Shown here in pieces: positions 25,645-37,848 of a stretch of 64,000 nucleotides of DNA. The stretch comes from Terriglobus roseus DSM 18391. Lineage in GTDB: Bacteria > Acidobacteriota > Terriglobia > Terriglobales > Acidobacteriaceae. The stretch is from contig NC_018014.1 of the NCBI RefSeq assembly GCF_000265425.1, positions 1,736,001 through 1,800,000 on the forward strand, given 5' to 3'. The translations under genes were made by a program, and so were the position numbers. A model generated the notes under the pieces. It had not been told where the DNA came from. It did not search any database and was given only the letters and a program-made list of their open reading frames with translations. Numbering within the stretch: the stretch's first letter is position 1; each line of letters starts with the position of its first letter.

Positions 25645-26379
25645 TCAGACTTGCAGGTTCGTCGACGCCAACTCCACCAGACGGCCGTCCCGAAGCACTA
25701 GCGTCCGGTCGCACCGAGCCGCGATGGCCATGTTGTGCGTGACCATGACGGTGCTGATGCCGTGCGAGGTGTGCAGCCGGTCGAGCAGATCGAAGATGGC
25801 GTCGCCGGTGGCGGCATCGAGGTTGCCGGTGGGCTCGTCGGCGAGCAGGAGGCGGGGTTCGGTGACGAGCGCGCGGGCCAGGGAGACGCGCTGCTGCTCG
25901 CCGCCGGAGAGTTCGCCGGCGCGGTGGGTTGCGCGGTCGGCCAGGCCTACCTCGGCGAGCCACTGGCGGGCTTTCTGCCGGGCCTCGGCTTGGGAGGTGC
26001 CGCGGGTAAGTAGTGGCATGGCGACGTTCTCCTCTGCCGTGAACTCCGGCAGCAGGTAGTGCGCCTGCCAGACGTAGCCGATGGTGCGGTTGCGGAACTC
26101 GGCCTGGTCGGCGGGTTTGAGGGCGGCAAGGGAGGTGCCGTGGATGATGACATCGCCGGAGGTTGGGGAGTCCATGGCTGCGAGGAGATGCAGCAGCGTG
26201 CTTTTGCCTGCGCCGCTGGCTCCGACGATGGCCAGCATTTCGCCATGCGCAACGGTAAAGCTAAGTTCGCGGAAGAGGACGAGTTCGCCACGGCCGGTGG
26301 CGTAGCTCTTGGTCAGCGATTCCACGCGGACGAGCGGTTCGGTCAGGTCTGGCGCGTTGAGTGGTTTGGCGTCGGGCAT
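25645..26379 (-). CDS. ABC transporter ATP-binding protein, LolD/MacB type
   Basis: A 244-residue ATPase. Walker A is GASGAGKSTLLHLL at about residues 53-66, the Q-loop is YVWQAHYLLPEFTAEENV, the signature is ELSGGEQQRVSLARAL, and Walker B is RLLLADEPTGNLD. The YLLPEFTAEENVAMPLL region and the NLD after Walker B are typical of LolD, FtsE and MacB-type ATPases that serve lipoprotein sorting or mechanotransmission exporters. No permease gene is adjacent, so the partner must be elsewhere. The frame starts at 26379; the divergent small gene at 26405 starts 25 bases away, so the two share a promoter region. Confidence 0.92.
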   Translation of the reverse strand: MPDAKPLNAPDLTEPLVRVESLTKSYATGRGELVLFRELSFTVAHGEMLAIVGASGAGKSTLLHLLAAMDSPTSGDVIIHGTSLAALKPADQAEFRNRTIGYVWQAHYLLPEFTAEENVAMPLLTRGTSQAEARQKARQWLAEVGLADRATHRAGELSGGEQQRVSLARALVTEPRLLLADEPTGNLDAATGDAIFDLLDRLHTSHGISTVMVTHNMAIAARCDRTLVLRDGRLVELASTNLQV

Positions 26380-26404
26380 CTATCCTCATCGTAGAGGAGA
26401 CACG

Positions 26405-26686
26405 ATGCATCCTGCCGTTGAAACCTTCCTGGCGAAGCCTGCGAGCGACGCCGCTGCCGGCCCGTTACGGGCTTTATGGCATGCCGCCCATGGCGACTGG
26501 ACTGCTGCGCACGAGATCGCGCAGGCGAGTGAAGACCGGGATTCGGCATGGGTGCATGCGTATCTGCATCGCGAAGAGGGCGACCAGTGGAATGCGGAGT
26601 ATTGGTATCGGCGGGCTGGGAAGCCTGTTTTTAAGGGGTCGCTCGAGGACGAGCGCGAAGCGATGATCGCTACGCTGCTTCGCTAG
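26405..26686 (+). CDS. Hypothetical protein, 93 residues
   Basis: A soluble helical protein rich in Ala and Trp (LRALWHAAHGDWTAAHEIAQ, then AWVHAYLHREEGDQWNAEYW). The repeated W-aromatic helices resemble a short helical repeat or tetratricopeptide-like scaffold. GAGGAG lies five bases before the ATG at 26405. Similar short proteins occur in many bacterial genomes without a known role, as far as I recall. Its last 17 bases overlap the convergent coiled-coil gene. Confidence 0.75.
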   Translation: MHPAVETFLAKPASDAAAGPLRALWHAAHGDWTAAHEIAQASEDRDSAWVHAYLHREEGDQWNAEYWYRRAGKPVFKGSLEDEREAMIATLLR

Positions 26687-26978
26687 TCGGCTTCTCGGTC
26701 TTGATGAGGCCCATCATGGCTTCGATCTTGACCAGGCGGACTTCCAGATCGTGCTCATTATGGAGCGATTTAAGTTCGGACAGAATCCGTTCGTGACGCT
26801 CAGCGGCTATCTTCTCCGCCTGAGCGAAGCGATCCTGCTCGGTCTTGTCAGCCGCGGTGAGGCGGCGGTCCACGTCGTCGAAGCGCTTTTCAAGCGCAGT
26901 GAGGCGCACGTCAATGGCTCGGAGTTCGGGTGCGACAAGGTCCTGCAGAAGCTTCCGGTTGTCCTCGACCACGCTCAT
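26670..26978 (-). CDS. Coiled-coil hypothetical protein, 102 residues
   Basis: A highly charged protein predicted to be almost entirely coiled coil (APELRAIDVRLTALEKRFDD, then ADKTEQDRFAQAEKIAAERH, then a Leu-rich helix). It has no signal peptide and no membrane segment. The frame runs 26670-26978 and starts 30 bases downstream of the glnD stop on the same strand. A shared transcript with glnD is possible. I do not recognise a named family. Confidence 0.65.
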   Translation of the reverse strand: MSVVEDNRKLLQDLVAPELRAIDVRLTALEKRFDDVDRRLTAADKTEQDRFAQAEKIAAERHERILSELKSLHNEHDLEVRLVKIEAMMGLIKTEKPTSEAA

Positions 26979-27008
26979 GCGGCCATCGTACCCAATCCCG
27001 GTAGAAGA

Positions 27009-29594
27009 TCAACCAGCATTTGCAGCGATGGCTGCGACCAGCTTTGCCTGCAGACCGGGTAGATCGGCGGGTTCGAGTACGTCGCCGTCGCGGGTCAGGT
27101 AGAAGACGTCGATGGCGGTGTCGCCTTCGGTGTCGATGACGGCGACTTCAATGTTGGCGCGGGCCTCGCCGAGCGTGGTGCTGATGGCGTAGAGGAGCCC
27201 GGGAAGGTCCTGTGCGACGACCTGCAGGACGGTCGAGTGAGAGGACGATTCGGTGTCGAACTCGACGGAGGTCGAGACGTCCACCAGCGGTGCACGGCGG
27301 CGTGACCGTTTGCGGTGGGCGATCATCTTTTCGGCGACGGCGGGGTCTGCAATGGCGTCGTGCAGGTTCTGCACCAGGCGGTCGCGTTCGGAGGGGTTCA
27401 TCTCCAGCGTCTTGAAGCTATCGGTGAAGCGGAAGCTGTCGACGACGATGCCGTGTGCGTTTGAGAAGGCGTCGGCAGTGATGATGTTCATGCCCCATGC
27501 GGCGAGCACGCCGGCGATGCGGGCGAAGAGTAACTGGCGGTCGGGAGTGACGAGCGTGATCTCGCTGCGGTCGGCGCGCCAGACGAAGTCGAGCTGCACG
27601 GCGTCATCGCTGAGCTTCTTGCTCATCAGGTAGTGCGTGCGGATCTGCTCGGGCGAGCGCGTGCGCAGGTAGCGCTGCGGGAAGCCTTCGAGAAAGTGCA
27701 TGACGTCGCGGCTTTCGCCTTGCAGCAGTTGCGTGACACGCAGTACGAGTTCGCTGCTGACGCGCAGGTCCACGCGCTCCTCGTCGATGTTGCGGTCGAG
27801 GTGGTTGGAAGTGGCGATGTAGAGACGCCACAGGTTCTCGGCCTTCCAGGGTGTCAGCGCGTCGGGGTGTACGGCGTGGATGTCGGCGAAGGTGAAGAGC
27901 GTGATGATGCGCAGTTCTTCGGGCGTCTGCACCTTGGCTGCGAAGCCGCGGACCGTCTCGGCGTCAAAGATGTCGCGGCGCAGGGCCGCGCTCATCTCAA
28001 GGTGATTCTGGATAAGGCCGAGGACGAGGCCGGATTCGTAGTCGTCCAGTTCGAGGCGCTCGACGACGCTTTGCGCGAGGCGCGCGCTCTCCGTGGTGTG
28101 TTCGCCGGTGGAGCGGCCTTTGCCGGTGTCGTGCAGCAGTGATGCGAGGTAGAGCAGGTCGGCGTGTTGCAGGTCGCGCAGGATGGCGGCGAAGCGGCGC
28201 TTCCACTCGGCCATGGGACCTTCGCCCGGCGTGAAGAGGCCGTGGAGTGTGTCGATGAGGACGAAGGTGTGCTCGTCGACGGTGTACCGGTGGTAGGCGT
28301 CGCGGATGACGAGGGCGTCGATCCCGTGGAACTCCGGGATGAGGAGTTCGAGGATGCCGAGGGTGTGCATCGATCGCAGCGCGAGGCCGGCATGGCGACC
28401 GAGGAAGATAAGCCGCAGTTTGTGCCAGAGTGCCGTGCCTTCGTCGAGTTGCGATGAGAGGACGGGAACGGATTCTTCGAAGCGGACTTCCGCGACGTTG
28501 CTGAGGCGTGCGCCGGTCTCCGCGATGGTTTGAAAGGCGCGCAGCATGACCTCGGGGTCGCATGCGGGGTCGTAGTCCTGCGTGGCCTCGTCGATGAAGA
28601 TACGGCCGCGCTCCAGGCGCATGCCGGGTGTGTCGGCGGGGGCGGTGCGCTTGAGCAGCTCCTTCGACATGCGCAGCAGCGACTTCTGCTTGGGCAGCGC
28701 GTCCATCTGCTGTTCCAGGCGTCGTGCGATTACGCGTGCGTGGCGGAAGTAGTGCTGCATCCAGTGGGCCGCATCGCGCGGCAGGCCGTGGGGTACGCCG
28801 ATGCCGTCGGCGGCAGCGGCGTCCTGCGTCTTCCAGTCGAGGGCGTTGCTGTCGCGGCCATTGCGCAGGTGGAGGAAGCAGCGCACGGCCGCGAGGAAGG
28901 CGAATGCCTCGCGGAACTCCATGGACTGCGGTGCGTCGTCGTTGGTCAGGCGTGCAAGCCAGCCGCAGACGTTGGCATCGCGCAGGCCGCCGGGACATTC
29001 CTTGATGTTGGGTTCCAGGTGGAAGAGTGTGTTGCCGTACCGTGCGTGGCGGTCGCGTGTCAGTTCGGCCAGGCGCTGTGTGATGTTTTTGCGCTCGCGG
29101 TCCAGCAGCTTCGGCAGGCAGTCGTCGATCAGCTTGTTTGTGAGAGTAACGTCTCCGGCGAGCGGCCGCACGTCGAGCAGAGAGAGTGTGAACTCTGCGT
29201 TGTCACTGTCGTATTTTTCGCATTCGCCGATCACGCGTGTTGTGGCGGCGACGCGGATGCCGCTGTCCCACAGCAACTGGTTCATGCGCTTGATGGGATC
29301 TTTTGCGTTCTTCTCTTTGGCGGCATCTTCGACCACGAACAGGAGGTCGAGGTCTGAGGCAGGGAAGAGTTCCTGACGTCCGTAGCCGCCTACCGCCAAC
29401 ATGGCGATGCCGCTGCGCAGGCGTTCGTCTGTCGCTGCGGCCTCCTGCCAGAGTGACCTGACCAAGGAGTCGGCTGCGGCGGCTCGTGCATGGATCAGCG
29501 CCACACCCGTGGTGTCGCGAGCACTGAAACTTCCCCGCAGGGTGAGCATGCTGTTCAGGTATTGCTGCCGGGGCGCAGCGATGTCGTCTGCCAT
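27009..29594 (-). CDS. glnD: [Protein-PII] uridylyltransferase / uridylyl-removing enzyme GlnD
   Basis: An 861-residue nitrogen sensor that uridylylates PII proteins when glutamine is low and removes UMP when it is high. The nucleotidyltransferase motif is GGYGRQELFPASDLDLLF at residues 69-86, with Asp81 and Asp83 as metal ligands. A PII-UTase linker follows, then an HD domain (ASLLHDTGKG near residue 480) and two C-terminal ACT domains (about 690-860) that bind glutamine. The length matches the family. Its substrate GlnB lies about 6 kb away in this window, behind the metal efflux operon. Confidence 0.95.
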   Translation of the reverse strand: MADDIAAPRQQYLNSMLTLRGSFSARDTTGVALIHARAAAADSLVRSLWQEAAATDERLRSGIAMLAVGGYGRQELFPASDLDLLFVVEDAAKEKNAKDPIKRMNQLLWDSGIRVAATTRVIGECEKYDSDNAEFTLSLLDVRPLAGDVTLTNKLIDDCLPKLLDRERKNITQRLAELTRDRHARYGNTLFHLEPNIKECPGGLRDANVCGWLARLTNDDAPQSMEFREAFAFLAAVRCFLHLRNGRDSNALDWKTQDAAAADGIGVPHGLPRDAAHWMQHYFRHARVIARRLEQQMDALPKQKSLLRMSKELLKRTAPADTPGMRLERGRIFIDEATQDYDPACDPEVMLRAFQTIAETGARLSNVAEVRFEESVPVLSSQLDEGTALWHKLRLIFLGRHAGLALRSMHTLGILELLIPEFHGIDALVIRDAYHRYTVDEHTFVLIDTLHGLFTPGEGPMAEWKRRFAAILRDLQHADLLYLASLLHDTGKGRSTGEHTTESARLAQSVVERLELDDYESGLVLGLIQNHLEMSAALRRDIFDAETVRGFAAKVQTPEELRIITLFTFADIHAVHPDALTPWKAENLWRLYIATSNHLDRNIDEERVDLRVSSELVLRVTQLLQGESRDVMHFLEGFPQRYLRTRSPEQIRTHYLMSKKLSDDAVQLDFVWRADRSEITLVTPDRQLLFARIAGVLAAWGMNIITADAFSNAHGIVVDSFRFTDSFKTLEMNPSERDRLVQNLHDAIADPAVAEKMIAHRKRSRRRAPLVDVSTSVEFDTESSSHSTVLQVVAQDLPGLLYAISTTLGEARANIEVAVIDTEGDTAIDVFYLTRDGDVLEPADLPGLQAKLVAAIAANAG

Positions 29595-29639
29595 GCCCTT
29601 ACCTTCTCATGCTTTCCGAGTTCTTTCTAGAAGGAGATC

Positions 29640-32741
<3,102 letters not shown>

Positions 32742-32747
32742 CGGGGT

Positions 32748-34010
32748 TTAGCCATCTCCCACGGTGCCCTTGAGCAACTCACCCTTGACCATGAACGCGC
32801 CCTTGACGACGATGTGATCGCCCGGCTTGAGGCCCTGAACGATCTCGGCGCGGCCCTTGGAGTGCGTGCCGAGCCGCACGATCTGCGGGCGGAAGGTAAC
32901 GCCGTCCATGGTGAGGAATACGACCTGGTTGCCGTTGATGTTCTGCAGCGCGTCCTCCGGAATGAAGACAGCGGTACGGCTGGCGGTGCCGGCGATGTGC
33001 GCCGCTGCAAACATGCCGGGGCGGAGACGCTGCCCCGGATTAGGGATCACGATGCGCACGGGAATGGTGCGTGTCTGCGGATCGAGTTCGCTGCCGACAT
33101 TTCCAACGCGACCGTTAAAGGCGAGGTCCGGAAAGCCCTGCGTGGTGACGTCGGCACTTGCGCCGTTGTGTAGCAGGCTTATGTCCTTCTCGTTCGCTGA
33201 GGCGGTGACCCAGACGGTCGACAGATCGGAGACGAGAAACGCTTCGGTGCCGGTGTCGACGACCTGTCCGACGGTGAGAGATCGCGAGAGGACAACACCG
33301 TCGATCGGCGACCGGATGGGCACCAGTTCGCGGTTGTAGAGATTATTTGCGTTTAGGCTTTCAGGCGTGACCTGGAGCAGCTCTGACAGATGTTCCCGCT
33401 CCATGTGAACGCTGGCATCTGCGTCGAGGAGACTCTGTTTCGCCTGGAGGAGATCCTGCTCGGACTTCTGCTTCTCTTCGAGTGAGGCGGCCTGGATGCT
33501 GTAGAGCTTGGCGTAGCGGTCGCGGGCCTGCGTGGCGAAGGTGACGGCGCCCTTGGCACGGTCGACAGCAGCGAACGCCTGCAGAAGCGCGCCGACGGTT
33601 TCGTGGACGGAGTGGCTGTGTACCTGGCCAAGGGTCTGGCCGCGGCGAACAACCGCGCCCGGAAGAACGCTGAGCGAGGTGATGCGACCGTCGGCGACGA
33701 CACCCACGTGCGAGGTGCGCTGATCGTTGGGAACGACCTGACCGTTGAGCGTCAGGAGCTGCGGCATGGACGCGACTTCAACCGGCGCGATGGCGATGCC
33801 GGCCTTCTGCTGGTCCGCAGCCTGGATCTTCACCGAGTCGGCGCTGGCTGCCTTCTTATCGTCGGCGCCAGACTTGCCGTCGCCTTGCTGGGACGCGGAC
33901 TGCTTTTGATCTTCGCCCTGCTTGCTGCTGCCCTCGTCCTGTTTTCTGGAGCAGCCGGCGAGGGTGACGCAGAGGATCGCTATCGGAATGAGGCGTATCG
34001 GTGCGTTCAT
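32748..34010 (-). CDS. RND efflux membrane fusion protein, CzcB/CusB family
   Basis: A 420-residue periplasmic adaptor with a lipoprotein-type signal (IAILCVTLAGCSRKQ, lipobox LAGC at about residues 16-19). A Lys/Gln/Asp-rich linker follows, then a split lipoyl domain (VSVLPGAVVRRGQTLGQVHS-like and RSPIDGVVLSRSLTVGQVVD), a coiled-coil hairpin and a beta-barrel (VWVTASANEKDISLL). Its ATG overlaps the stop of the upstream outer-membrane factor (ATGA), and the pump starts six bases after its stop. The linker lacks an obvious His-rich metal-binding tail, so metal specificity is open. Confidence 0.93.
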   Translation of the reverse strand: MNAPIRLIPIAILCVTLAGCSRKQDEGSSKQGEDQKQSASQQGDGKSGADDKKAASADSVKIQAADQQKAGIAIAPVEVASMPQLLTLNGQVVPNDQRTSHVGVVADGRITSLSVLPGAVVRRGQTLGQVHSHSVHETVGALLQAFAAVDRAKGAVTFATQARDRYAKLYSIQAASLEEKQKSEQDLLQAKQSLLDADASVHMEREHLSELLQVTPESLNANNLYNRELVPIRSPIDGVVLSRSLTVGQVVDTGTEAFLVSDLSTVWVTASANEKDISLLHNGASADVTTQGFPDLAFNGRVGNVGSELDPQTRTIPVRIVIPNPGQRLRPGMFAAAHIAGTASRTAVFIPEDALQNINGNQVVFLTMDGVTFRPQIVRLGTHSKGRAEIVQGLKPGDHIVVKGAFMVKGELLKGTVGDG

Positions 34011-35290
34011 GGGCGCTCTCCCGTGGCAATCTGCAGGCGGACGGCGCTTTGCTGGAACTCAGTGAGGGTTTTCAGAGCGGTGATCTCCACGTCAATCTCG
34101 GTGCGTTCGGCGTCGATGTAGCGCAGCAGGTCGACGCCGCCGATGCGGTAGGCCTCGGTCATGATGGTCAGGTTCTGTTTCGCCCGATCGCGTATTTCGG
34201 GCAGCGTGTGCTGCACGATGTCGAGCTGCTGGTCGTAGCTGACGCGTGCGGCTTCGATGTCGGCCCGTGCGGCAAGTTCCGACTGGCGCAGCTGGTCTTC
34301 GGCGAGCCGGACCTGTGCCTGCGACCGTTCGATCTCGCCCTGGTTGCGATTGCGAAAGGGGAGCTGGATGTTCATGGATGTATAGAGCGTGTCGAAATTG
34401 TTGTTGCGCTTGTATCCGGCGGAGAGGTCAAGGTCCGGTGTCGCGATGGCGTGTTGCAGCTTCACATTCGCCTGTGCGGCCGTGAGTTGCTGCTGTGCGA
34501 CCCGCAGATCGATGCGGCGGCTGAGCGCGGCCTGGACGTCCAGCGGCGGAAGCAGTGGCATGGTGGTGATGCTGTCCGTAAGCCGGATTGTCGCGAAGTC
34601 CTGGCGGCCAATCTGGCGGAAGAGGTCGGCGCGGGCGAGGGCTGCGTCCCGTCGCGCAGTCTGCAGCGACAGGTAGACGCGGTCTCGTTCGATCTGCACG
34701 CGGATGAGATCGATGCCGCGCATGGCACCCGCATCGACGCGCTCCTTGTGATACCGGACGATCTCATCGACGCCGGCAATGTCCTGTTGCAGGAGGGAGA
34801 CGATGGACTCTGCACTGACGGCTCGCCAGTAGCTTGCAGCAACCGAAGCGGTGAACTGCTGGCGCTTGAGGTCGCGCTGCGCCTCGGCGATATTTACGTC
34901 TGCTTGCGCAAGTCCGACTCGCTTGCGCCGCTTGCCGTCCAGCTCGAAGGTCTGCGCGAGATAACCGTACTCTTCGGTCTGATCTGCGAATGAGAACTGC
35001 GAGTCCCAGGGACGGAGGTCTTCCGACTGGAGATAGAGCCGCGGGTTAGGGCCCAGGTGCGCCTGCCTGAGGAGACCCTTCGACGCGTTCAACTCTTCAT
35101 CGAAGACCTGGGCAGCGGGACTTGCCAGGGCAGAGGTGATGGCGTCGGTCAGGGTAAGAGGTTGCTGCGCTCTCAGGTTTGGGCACGCACAGAGCAAGAA
35201 GACGATCGCCGAAGCGAATGCGAGTGTCGGTCTGAAATTGATGTGCCCGACGCTGCCGTTGCGCCTCCACGATCCCCGAGTGGGTGACAT
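34007..35290 (-). CDS. Heavy-metal efflux outer membrane protein, CzcC/CusC-like
   Basis: A 427-residue outer-membrane factor and first gene of the metal efflux operon. The signal segment is LAFASAIVFLLCACPNLRAQ, about residues 21-40. The outer-membrane-efflux repeats follow (LTLTDAITSALASPAAQVFDEEL and, in the second half, RNRNQGEIERSQAQVRLAEDQ, read in blocks). The start is the ATG at 35290, preceded by AAGGAA five bases upstream; the frame is open to 35380, but that part looks non-coding. Its stop overlaps the adaptor ATG. The upstream 380 bases hold no regulator. Confidence 0.9.
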   Translation of the reverse strand: MSPTRGSWRRNGSVGHINFRPTLAFASAIVFLLCACPNLRAQQPLTLTDAITSALASPAAQVFDEELNASKGLLRQAHLGPNPRLYLQSEDLRPWDSQFSFADQTEEYGYLAQTFELDGKRRKRVGLAQADVNIAEAQRDLKRQQFTASVAASYWRAVSAESIVSLLQQDIAGVDEIVRYHKERVDAGAMRGIDLIRVQIERDRVYLSLQTARRDAALARADLFRQIGRQDFATIRLTDSITTMPLLPPLDVQAALSRRIDLRVAQQQLTAAQANVKLQHAIATPDLDLSAGYKRNNNFDTLYTSMNIQLPFRNRNQGEIERSQAQVRLAEDQLRQSELAARADIEAARVSYDQQLDIVQHTLPEIRDRAKQNLTIMTEAYRIGGVDLLRYIDAERTEIDVEITALKTLTEFQQSAVRLQIATGERP

Positions 35291-35673
35291 CCCTGTTCCT
35301 TTTTGGTTCTGTTGCAAGCAGCAGACGAGGCTGGTGCAGTGAGGATAGGCGTTTGCGGACAGATTCGTCTGCGTAGTCACCGGGCCTCACCACAGAGCGT
35401 ATCCCACTTCCGATGCTTCGAAGGCGTCCTCTTGCCCTCCGTACGAATGACAATTCGGTCATGTTCGTTCGGCTCAAAATGCGACTGCCGACTTTGCGGA
35501 GTTCTTTTAGAAATTGGCGGGCCCGGGACTTGCCTGAACGGGCGAAATGCGGTCTCGGCGGACAGGACAGATGCGCATGGGCGAGGACGGACGCTGTCCA
35601 CGGATGCCGACGAACGATTGGAGTTGGGGAGAAGCATTGGCACCCCGGAGTGCTGAAAGCTCTTAAAGAATTG
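35291..35673. other. Intergenic region upstream of the metal efflux operon
   Basis: No gene was recognised in these 383 bases between the efflux operon start and the glnB terminator. Open frames of up to 97 codons exist but have neither a ribosome site nor a family pattern. The efflux operon promoter must be here. I could not identify a MerR- or CopY-type operator. Confidence 0.5.
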
Positions 35674-35703
35674 CGAAGGGCACGGCTTTCGCCGTGCCCT
35701 TCG
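35674..35703 (-). terminator. Hairpin terminator after glnB
   Basis: A 13-bp perfect stem (CGAAGGGCACGGC and its complement) with a four-base loop lies 20 bases past the glnB stop. The T-tract on the minus strand is weak (CAATTCTTTAAG), so efficiency is uncertain. Confidence 0.7.
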
Positions 35704-35723
35704 TGATCGCGAGTCAAGTGGAT

Positions 35724-36062
35724 CTAGAGCGCCAGGTCGCCGCGGTCTTCGTTGCGGATGCGGATGGCATCGTCGACGCGCGTGATGAAGATCTTGCCGT
35801 CGCCGATGGAGCCTGTCTGGGCTGCGGTGATGATTGCGTTTACGGCCTTTTCAGCCAGGTCGTCGGTGACGACGGTTTCGAGCTTGATCTTTGGGAGCAG
35901 GTCAACCGAGTATTCGCGGCCGCGGTAGAACTCCGTATGGCCCTTCTGGCGGCCGTGTCCCCGCGCCTCCAGGATGGTGATGCCCTCGATGCCGGCCTCG
36001 ATCAGTGCTTCTTTTACCGCGTCCAGCTTACCTGGCTGGATGACTGCTTCAATCTTCTGCAT
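35724..36062 (-). CDS. glnB: Nitrogen regulatory protein P-II
   Basis: A 112-residue trimeric signal protein that binds ATP/ADP and 2-oxoglutarate and is modified by GlnD. The T-loop carries the uridylylated tyrosine at position 51 (FYRGREYSVDLLPK). The C-terminal signature is TGSIGDGKIFITRVDDAIRIR. GGAGA lies six bases before the ATG at 36062; the longer open frame is not needed. It lies 118 bases downstream of amtB on the same strand. This is the usual amtB-glnB/glnK pairing, so it may be a GlnK-type PII that docks onto AmtB. The sequence alone does not separate GlnB from GlnK. Confidence 0.94.
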   Translation of the reverse strand: MQKIEAVIQPGKLDAVKEALIEAGIEGITILEARGHGRQKGHTEFYRGREYSVDLLPKIKLETVVTDDLAEKAVNAIITAAQTGSIGDGKIFITRVDDAIRIRNEDRGDLAL

Positions 36063-36180
36063 GGTGTTCTCCGAATCCTTCTCGCGTGCGCGGTGTGCGC
36101 CGCGAAGCATCTCATTGTGCCCGAAAGGTCCGGGTGCTGTCGTCACCCGTTGGTGAAACGGCAGCACCCATGCTGGTCAG

Positions 36181-37674
36181 CTAGTAGGACGGCTCAGCGT
36201 GGTAACCCTCTTCGCCGTGCTGCGAGAGGTCGAGACCGGTGTCCTCATCTTCTGCCGAGACGCGCAGGCCGATGGTCTTATCGACCACAACGAGGATGAT
36301 GGTCGTGCCGACGATGGCCAGACCCCAGGCGATGGCGACGCCAACGGCCTGATTGAGCAGTTGGTGGCCATTGCCTTCGATCACGCCGGTTGCTTTGCCT
36401 GCGCCGAGGATTGGGTTGATCACCGAGGTGGCGAAGATGCCGGTGAGGATGGCGCCGATGGTTCCGCCTGCGCCGTGTACGCCGAAGGCGTCCAGCGAGT
36501 CGTCATAACCGAACTTCTGCTTGACGATGAAGACCATGAAGAAGCAGAAGACGCCGGTGATGGCACCGATCCAGAGTGCGGAGATGGGCGTGACGAAGCC
36601 CGCGGCGGGAGTGATGCCGACCAGGCCGGCGACTGCGCCGGAGATCGCGCCAAGCGCGGTGGGCTTGCCGGTTTTAATCCACTCGGCTGCGGTCCAGGTG
36701 CAGGCAGCGGCGGCTGCGGCGAAGTGGGTTGCCACGAACGCCGAGGTCGCAAGGCTGCTGGCATTGAGAGCCGAACCGGCGTTGAAGCCGAACCAGCCGA
36801 CCCACAGGAGCGCGGCGCCGATGAAGCTGAGCACCAGCGAGTGCGGCGGCATGGCCTCCTTCGGGTAGCCGCGGCGCTTGCCCATGTAGAGGCAGGTGAC
36901 GAGGGCCGAGACGCCGCTGGTGACGTGAACGACGGTTCCGCCGGCGAAGTCGAGCGTCGGGAACTTGCCGCCCAGCGCCGCGTTCAGCAGACCGCCCTTA
37001 CCCCAGACCATGTGGGCCATCGGGCTGTAGACCAGGATCGCCCACAGGATCATAAAGACCAGCATTCCGCTGAATTTCATGCGTTCCGCGAAGGCGCCGG
37101 TGATGAGGGCGGGGGTGATGATGGCGAACATCAGCTGGTAGACCATGAACGTCTGCAGTGGAATGGTGGTGACGTAGACCTTGTCCGGGACCAGTCCGAC
37201 GCCGTGCAGCAGCGCATTTTGAAACGATCCAATGAAGAAACCGAAGTGGCCGGTGTTTTCACCGAACGCGAGCGAGTAACCGATGAGCGCCCACAGGACC
37301 GTGATGACACCCATCATGGCGAAGGTCTGCATCATGGTGCTGAGGATGTTCTTCTTGCGGACGAGGCCGCCGTAGAAGAGGGTCAGACCGGGAGCGGACA
37401 TCATGAGAACCAGGGCTGCGGAGACGAGCATCCATCCGTTATCACCGGCGCTCTGTGCTGCGGCGACCGAGGTCTGCAGATCGGCATTCGCTTTTTCCAG
37501 GGCTGCGATGCGGGCATCGGAGGTGGGCGCGGTGCCGGAGACGCCGTGCAGCTCCGGTCCGGGACCGGCTGTGGGCGTCTGGGCCGATGCGCTGACGGTC
37601 GCGGCCGTACACAGGAGCATGAAGAGAAGACATGGAAGCAGGCGCTCCCTAAAGATTCGTCGCAGATTACGCAT
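36181..37674 (-). CDS. amtB: Ammonium transporter, Amt family
   Basis: A 497-residue channel for ammonium with 11 membrane helices. Hallmarks are SAALVLMMSAPGLTLFYGGLVRKKN, FAGGTVVHVTSGVSALV and the pore region DFAGGTVVH with its conserved His, plus DDSLDAFGVHGAGGTIGAILTG with the second pore His, read in blocks. After a signal peptide (LPCLLFMLLCTAATVSASAQ) there is an unusual exported N-terminal extension of about 60 residues with a short coiled coil (SDARIAALEKANADLQTSVA). I chose the ATG at 37674, since it gives the signal peptide; the frame is open to 37815. It forms an operon with glnB. Confidence 0.93.
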   Translation of the reverse strand: MRNLRRIFRERLLPCLLFMLLCTAATVSASAQTPTAGPGPELHGVSGTAPTSDARIAALEKANADLQTSVAAAQSAGDNGWMLVSAALVLMMSAPGLTLFYGGLVRKKNILSTMMQTFAMMGVITVLWALIGYSLAFGENTGHFGFFIGSFQNALLHGVGLVPDKVYVTTIPLQTFMVYQLMFAIITPALITGAFAERMKFSGMLVFMILWAILVYSPMAHMVWGKGGLLNAALGGKFPTLDFAGGTVVHVTSGVSALVTCLYMGKRRGYPKEAMPPHSLVLSFIGAALLWVGWFGFNAGSALNASSLATSAFVATHFAAAAAACTWTAAEWIKTGKPTALGAISGAVAGLVGITPAAGFVTPISALWIGAITGVFCFFMVFIVKQKFGYDDSLDAFGVHGAGGTIGAILTGIFATSVINPILGAGKATGVIEGNGHQLLNQAVGVAIAWGLAIVGTTIILVVVDKTIGLRVSAEDEDTGLDLSQHGEEGYHAEPSY

Positions 37675-37784
37675 AGTGCAAATCACCTGTACCGAAAGAA
37701 GTAAGGGGGTTAGCCACATTGCGCTCTCGGTTTGCGAGAAGCGCAGCATGGTATCGCCGTCTAGGAAGCCCGGTGAAACGGTGC

Positions 37785-37813
37785 GTACAGTTGGTTCGTT
37801 TCGTTTACTGTAC
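37785..37813. promoter_or_regulatory. Inverted repeat between amtB and a divergent gene
   Basis: GTACAGT at 37785-37791 and ACTGTAC at 37807-37813 form a 7-bp inverted repeat with a 15-base spacer, between the divergent amtB and secreted-protein genes. It could be an operator for either. No known nitrogen regulator site matches it by eye. Confidence 0.3.
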
Positions 37814-37848
37814 ACAAGGACCCGAGTCGGAGAGGTACTTCACAAGGC

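Noticed and set aside
37675..37848. Sigma-54 promoter ahead of amtB
   Set aside because: No convincing GG-N10-GC element at the expected spacing; only a loose match was seen.
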